Shown piece after piece: positions 7,587-10,000 of a DNA stretch of 10,000 nt. The position numbers and the translations under genes are program-made. Under the pieces are notes generated by a model. It did not search any database, was not told where the DNA came from, and saw nothing but the letters and a program-made list of their open reading frames with translations. The stretch comes from Rheinheimera sp. (GTDB lineage Bacteria > Pseudomonadota > Gammaproteobacteria > Enterobacterales > Alteromonadaceae). The first letter of the stretch is position 1, and every line of letters starts with the position of its first letter. The stretch spans positions 1 through 10,000 of the forward strand of contig NZ_JAIWOI010000069.1 of NCBI RefSeq assembly GCF_020217005.1, written 5' to 3'.

Positions 7587-8396
7587 CTAAATAGTCGGGT
7601 CAAAAGCATCCACAGCTTTTTTGCGTTGTTCTGCAGCTTCGCGCTCAGCCTGGATAAAAGCTTCATCTTCAATAGCGATTTCCGGCACTATGTCGCAGAC
7701 ATTGCCTCCGAGCTTATTTACGCTTTGGCAGAGCTCTGTCACTTTGTTATCTAAAAAGTGCATATGATCCAACATTCGCCCCATCGCATTTGCAACAGGA
7801 TCGGGGTTATCGCTGGATACAGCGTACGCATCAAAGCCGAATTTTTTTGCCATTTTCTGGCGTTGTTCCGTCAGTTCCATATCTTGTTTAGCGACAATAC
7901 GGCCAGGAATACCCACCACAGTCGCCCCTGCCGGAACATCCTTGACCACCACAGCATTGGAGCCTATACGGGCACATTCACCAACGTACAAAGGCCCTAA
8001 TACTTTGGCGCCCGCACCAATAACAACACCATTACCTAAAGTCGGGTGGCGTTTACCCGGGTTCCAGCTGGTGCCGCCTAAAGTCACACCATGGTATAAA
8101 GTGACATCATCACCAATTTCTGCGGTTTCTCCGATCACCACACCCATGCCATGATCGATAAAAAAGCGCCGGCCAATTTTTGCGCCCGGATGAATTTCGA
8201 CTCCGGTCAGCCAACGTGCTATGGTACTTAAAAAACGTGCCAACCATTTCCAGTCAGCTTTCCATAGACGATGATTCATCCGATGCCACCAAATGGCATG
8301 CAACCCGGGATAGTTGGTTAGCACTTCAAAAGAACTGCGCGCCGCCGGGTCCCGCTCGAACACACTTTTAATGTCTTCTTTGATACCTGCAAACAT
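7587..8396 (-). CDS. cysE: Serine O-acetyltransferase CysE
   Basis: The product is a 269-aa serine acetyltransferase that makes O-acetylserine from serine and acetyl-CoA, the committed step to cysteine. A short helical N-terminal domain (about 1-65) precedes a left-handed beta-helix of hexapeptide repeats (about 66-170). Asp81, His82 (DHGMG) and His117 (KRHP) match E. coli catalytic residues Asp157, His158 and His193, with the same 35-residue spacing between the two histidines. Compared with E. coli CysE, the N-terminal domain is about 75 residues shorter and there is a tail of about 100 residues, mostly charged and helical. The protein ends in Ile, as do SATs that bind CysK. The start has an AGGA ribosome site 10 nt after trmJ. 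The iscR promoter follows directly, so cysteine supply is placed next to the IscS operon, as in pseudomonads. Confidence 0.95.
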   Translation of the reverse strand: MFAGIKEDIKSVFERDPAARSSFEVLTNYPGLHAIWWHRMNHRLWKADWKWLARFLSTIARWLTGVEIHPGAKIGRRFFIDHGMGVVIGETAEIGDDVTLYHGVTLGGTSWNPGKRHPTLGNGVVIGAGAKVLGPLYVGECARIGSNAVVVKDVPAGATVVGIPGRIVAKQDMELTEQRQKMAKKFGFDAYAVSSDNPDPVANAMGRMLDHMHFLDNKVTELCQSVNKLGGNVCDIVPEIAIEDEAFIQAEREAAEQRKKAVDAFDPTI

Positions 8397-8406
8397 CTTA
8401 CAAATC

Positions 8407-9129
8407 CTATTGCTTGGTGGTGCGTTGAATTGAGGCCAAAATGCCTCGCAAAATATTCAGTTCCTGATCATCTGGTCTGGAACGGGCAAATAAGCGACGC
8501 AAACGTGCCATCACAATGCCGGGATGCTGTTTAATAATAAAGCCCGTGTCGCTTAAGGTTTGTTCCAGATGAATGTAAAACTTTTCCATCTGATCAATGT
8601 CCGGATAAACAGTTAGATCAGCCTCAGGCGCTTTGTCTTGCTGTGCTAAAAAGGCCACCCGAACTTCATAAGCAATAATTTGCACCGCCATAGCTAAATT
8701 CAACGAGCTGTATTCAGGATTCGCCGGAATACAGACGTGAAAATTACACATTTGCAGTTCTTCGTTAGTCAGGCCGTTATTTTCCCGACCAAATACCAAA
8801 GCAACAGGTTTCTGCGTTGCCTCAACTACAGCCTTTTCGCCACATTCACGGGGTTCCAGCATAGGCCAGGACAAAGTTCTGGAGCGGGCACTAGTGCCAA
8901 CCACTAAGCCACAATCGGATATAGCCTGTTCCAGAGTATCCACAACCTGAGCATTAGCCAGAATATCGCTGGCCCCTGCCGATAAGGCATAGGCCTGACC
9001 ATCCGGTAATTCTTTAGGCGATACCAGTACCAACTTGCTAAGGCCCATTGTTTTCATGGCGCGGGCAACGGAACCTATGTTCCCTGTATGTGAGGTCCCC
9101 ACTAAGACAATACGGATTTGCTCTAACAT
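8407..9129 (-). CDS. trmJ: tRNA (cytidine/uridine-32-2'-O)-methyltransferase TrmJ
   Basis: The product is a 240-aa SpoU/SPOUT-class methyltransferase starting [17 protein letters not shown]. Family motifs are present: the N-terminal [17 protein letters not shown], then GTSARSRT (78-85), [13 protein letters not shown] (113-125) and the knot segment [14 protein letters not shown] (137-150). The C-terminal [10 protein letters not shown] is also typical of TrmJ. It methylates the ribose of nucleotide 32 in several tRNAs using SAM. An in-frame GTG two codons upstream is possible, but GGAG sits 5 nt before the ATG and overlaps that GTG, so the ATG at 9129 is chosen. It is the first gene of a trmJ-cysE unit. 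Confidence 0.96.
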   Translation of the reverse strand: MLEQIRIVLVGTSHTGNIGSVARAMKTMGLSKLVLVSPKELPDGQAYALSAGASDILANAQVVDTLEQAISDCGLVVGTSARSRTLSWPMLEPRECGEKAVVEATQKPVALVFGRENNGLTNEELQMCNFHVCIPANPEYSSLNLAMAVQIIAYEVRVAFLAQQDKAPEADLTVYPDIDQMEKFYIHLEQTLSDTGFIIKQHPGIVMARLRRLFARSRPDDQELNILRGILASIQRTTKQ

Positions 9130-9220
9130 GCCCACTCCAGCAGATACTATCGATAGAAACCTGATCCCTTTATGAAGTTAAATTCAATCTGGTAGCAGGC
9201 TTAAAAATTCAAGGGGCGGC

Positions 9221-9249
9221 ATTTTATCACAGCATAAAATTTTTGTAGA
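9221..9249 (-). promoter_or_regulatory. Putative promoter of trmJ-cysE
   Basis: On the minus strand an extended -10, TGA-TAAAAT (9229-9221), has a -35-like TCTACA (9249-9244) at a 17-bp spacing. The predicted start near 9214 gives a leader of about 85 nt. It is the best minus-strand match in the divergent intergenic region. The -35 agrees with the consensus at only four of six positions. Confidence 0.55.
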
Positions 9250-9360
9250 TTGAAATTTGGCAGTCCAGCCATCCAAAAAACTTTAATCAGGCTTTTATTT
9301 TACCTTGTATCCCGTCATTGCACCCACTGGTGATTTGTGACTGCAAAAGATCTTCTGCTT

Positions 9361-9369
9361 TGTTACACT
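9361..9369 (+). promoter_or_regulatory. Putative extended -10 promoter of the right-edge methyltransferase gene
   Basis: TGT-TACACT is a good extended -10 element about 33 bp before the ATG. No convincing -35 is seen at 17 bp (CTGCAA, three of six). The leader would be about 25 nt and contains an AGAAGGA ribosome site. Confidence 0.5.
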
Positions 9370-9401
9370 ATCGGCGGTTTTTAACTCAGAAGGATCGTGT
9401 T

Positions 9402-10000
9402 ATGAAGGCGTTATCGCAATTCGTTTTAGTATCCAGTTTAGTGCTTAGCCAGTTTTCTTTTGCAAACACCGACACCACAGCTTTACAACAGGCGGTGCAA
9501 AACCCGGCCCGTACCGAAGCCAATAAAGTACGGGACCAATACAGACATCCGGTTGAAACCTTAGCTTTTTTTGGTGTGACACCACAAAGTACAGTAGTTG
9601 AAATATCCCCCGGTGGCGGCTGGTATACAGAAATTCTGGCGCCGTTACTGGCCAAAGAAGGCAAATATTACGCGGCTCACTTCCCGGCCAACAGTACATC
9701 AGAATACGCCACACGTAACCTGAAAGCATTTAAAGATAAGTTGGCCTCCAACGAAATCTATTCACAGGTTGTAGTCACTGAGTTTTCTCCTTTACCTAAT
9801 CAACAAGTGGCACCAGCCAATAGTGCTGATGTGGTTTTGACTTTCCGTAATCTGCATAACTGGTATATGCAAAAAGGTGAGCAAGGCATGATTGATGCTT
9901 TTACTGCTTTTTATGCGGCCTTAAAGCCTGGTGGTGTGTTAGGTGTGGTAGAACACAGGTTACCTGAAGATAAAAAGACAGCAGACTGGTTAAAGTCTGG
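9402..10000 (+). CDS. Predicted exported class I SAM-dependent methyltransferase, 5' part
   Basis: The frame is open from the ATG at 9402 to the window edge (199 codons and 2 nt), so the 3' end is missing. An AGGA ribosome site precedes the start. Residues 1-21 look like a signal peptide: a Lys at position 2, a hydrophobic core and a probable cleavage after SFA. The mature part has a SAM-binding motif I, VVEISPGGGWY (65-75), a conserved-looking RNLHNW (149-154), and a later KPGGVLGVVEH strand, as in Rossmann-fold methyltransferases. It resembles the predicted methyltransferase group COG4798 from memory; substrate and role are unknown to me. It is divergent from trmJ, occupying the place where pseudomonads carry suhB. 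Export of a SAM enzyme is odd because SAM is cytosolic. Confidence 0.8.
   Translation, partial: MKALSQFVLVSSLVLSQFSFANTDTTALQQAVQNPARTEANKVRDQYRHPVETLAFFGVTPQSTVVEISPGGGWYTEILAPLLAKEGKYYAAHFPANSTSEYATRNLKAFKDKLASNEIYSQVVVTEFSPLPNQQVAPANSADVVLTFRNLHNWYMQKGEQGMIDAFTAFYAALKPGGVLGVVEHRLPEDKKTADWLKS

Noticed and set aside
7758..8371. Three plus-strand open frames opposite cysE
   Set aside because: They are shadows of the cysE coding sequence, with low-complexity or unnatural composition and no ribosome sites supporting them.
9386..9729. Two minus-strand open frames of 92 and 94 codons at the right edge
   Set aside because: They are antisense to the plus-strand methyltransferase gene, which has a ribosome site, a signal peptide and recognisable SAM-binding motifs.

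Overview
The window comes from a gammaproteobacterium. Gene order and protein sequence point to an Alteromonadales/Chromatiales-type organism such as Rheinheimera or Alishewanella. That placement is an inference from overall similarity, not from a search. Most of the window is a conserved housekeeping block on the minus strand. One gene at the right edge runs the other way.

Reading the minus strand from right to left, the block opens with trmJ (tRNA position-32 2'-O-methyltransferase) and cysE (serine acetyltransferase), 10 nt apart. Next comes the iron-sulfur cluster operon iscR-iscS-iscU-iscA-hscB-hscA-fdx, with gaps of 1 to 28 nt. Its promoter lies in the cysE-iscR gap and is covered by two abutting Type-1-like IscR operators, so the cluster-sensing repressor can shut off its own operon. 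IscS takes sulfur from cysteine, IscU is the scaffold, HscA/HscB release the cluster from IscU, IscA is an A-type carrier or iron/cluster protein, and Fdx supplies electrons. CysE makes O-acetylserine, the precursor of the cysteine that IscS consumes. A strong intrinsic terminator closes the operon after fdx. The small iscX gene that often follows fdx is absent.

To the left lie ndk (nucleoside diphosphate kinase, own promoter), rlmN (23S rRNA A2503 / tRNA A37 methyltransferase) and the start of a TPR lipoprotein gene of the pilW/pilF type, which runs off the window. The ndk-rlmN gap holds a compact inverted-repeat element of about 95 bp and a separate GC-rich hairpin. These are the least ordinary structures in the window.

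At the right edge, divergent from trmJ across a 272-nt region, is the 5' part of a plus-strand gene for a predicted class I SAM-dependent methyltransferase with an apparent signal peptide.

I see no mobile gene, CRISPR array, rRNA or tRNA. The window is largely a textbook isc/ndk/rlmN neighbourhood. The points worth a second look are the intergenic repeat, the tandem IscR operators, the missing iscX, the C-terminal isoleucine of CysE and the exported methyltransferase.
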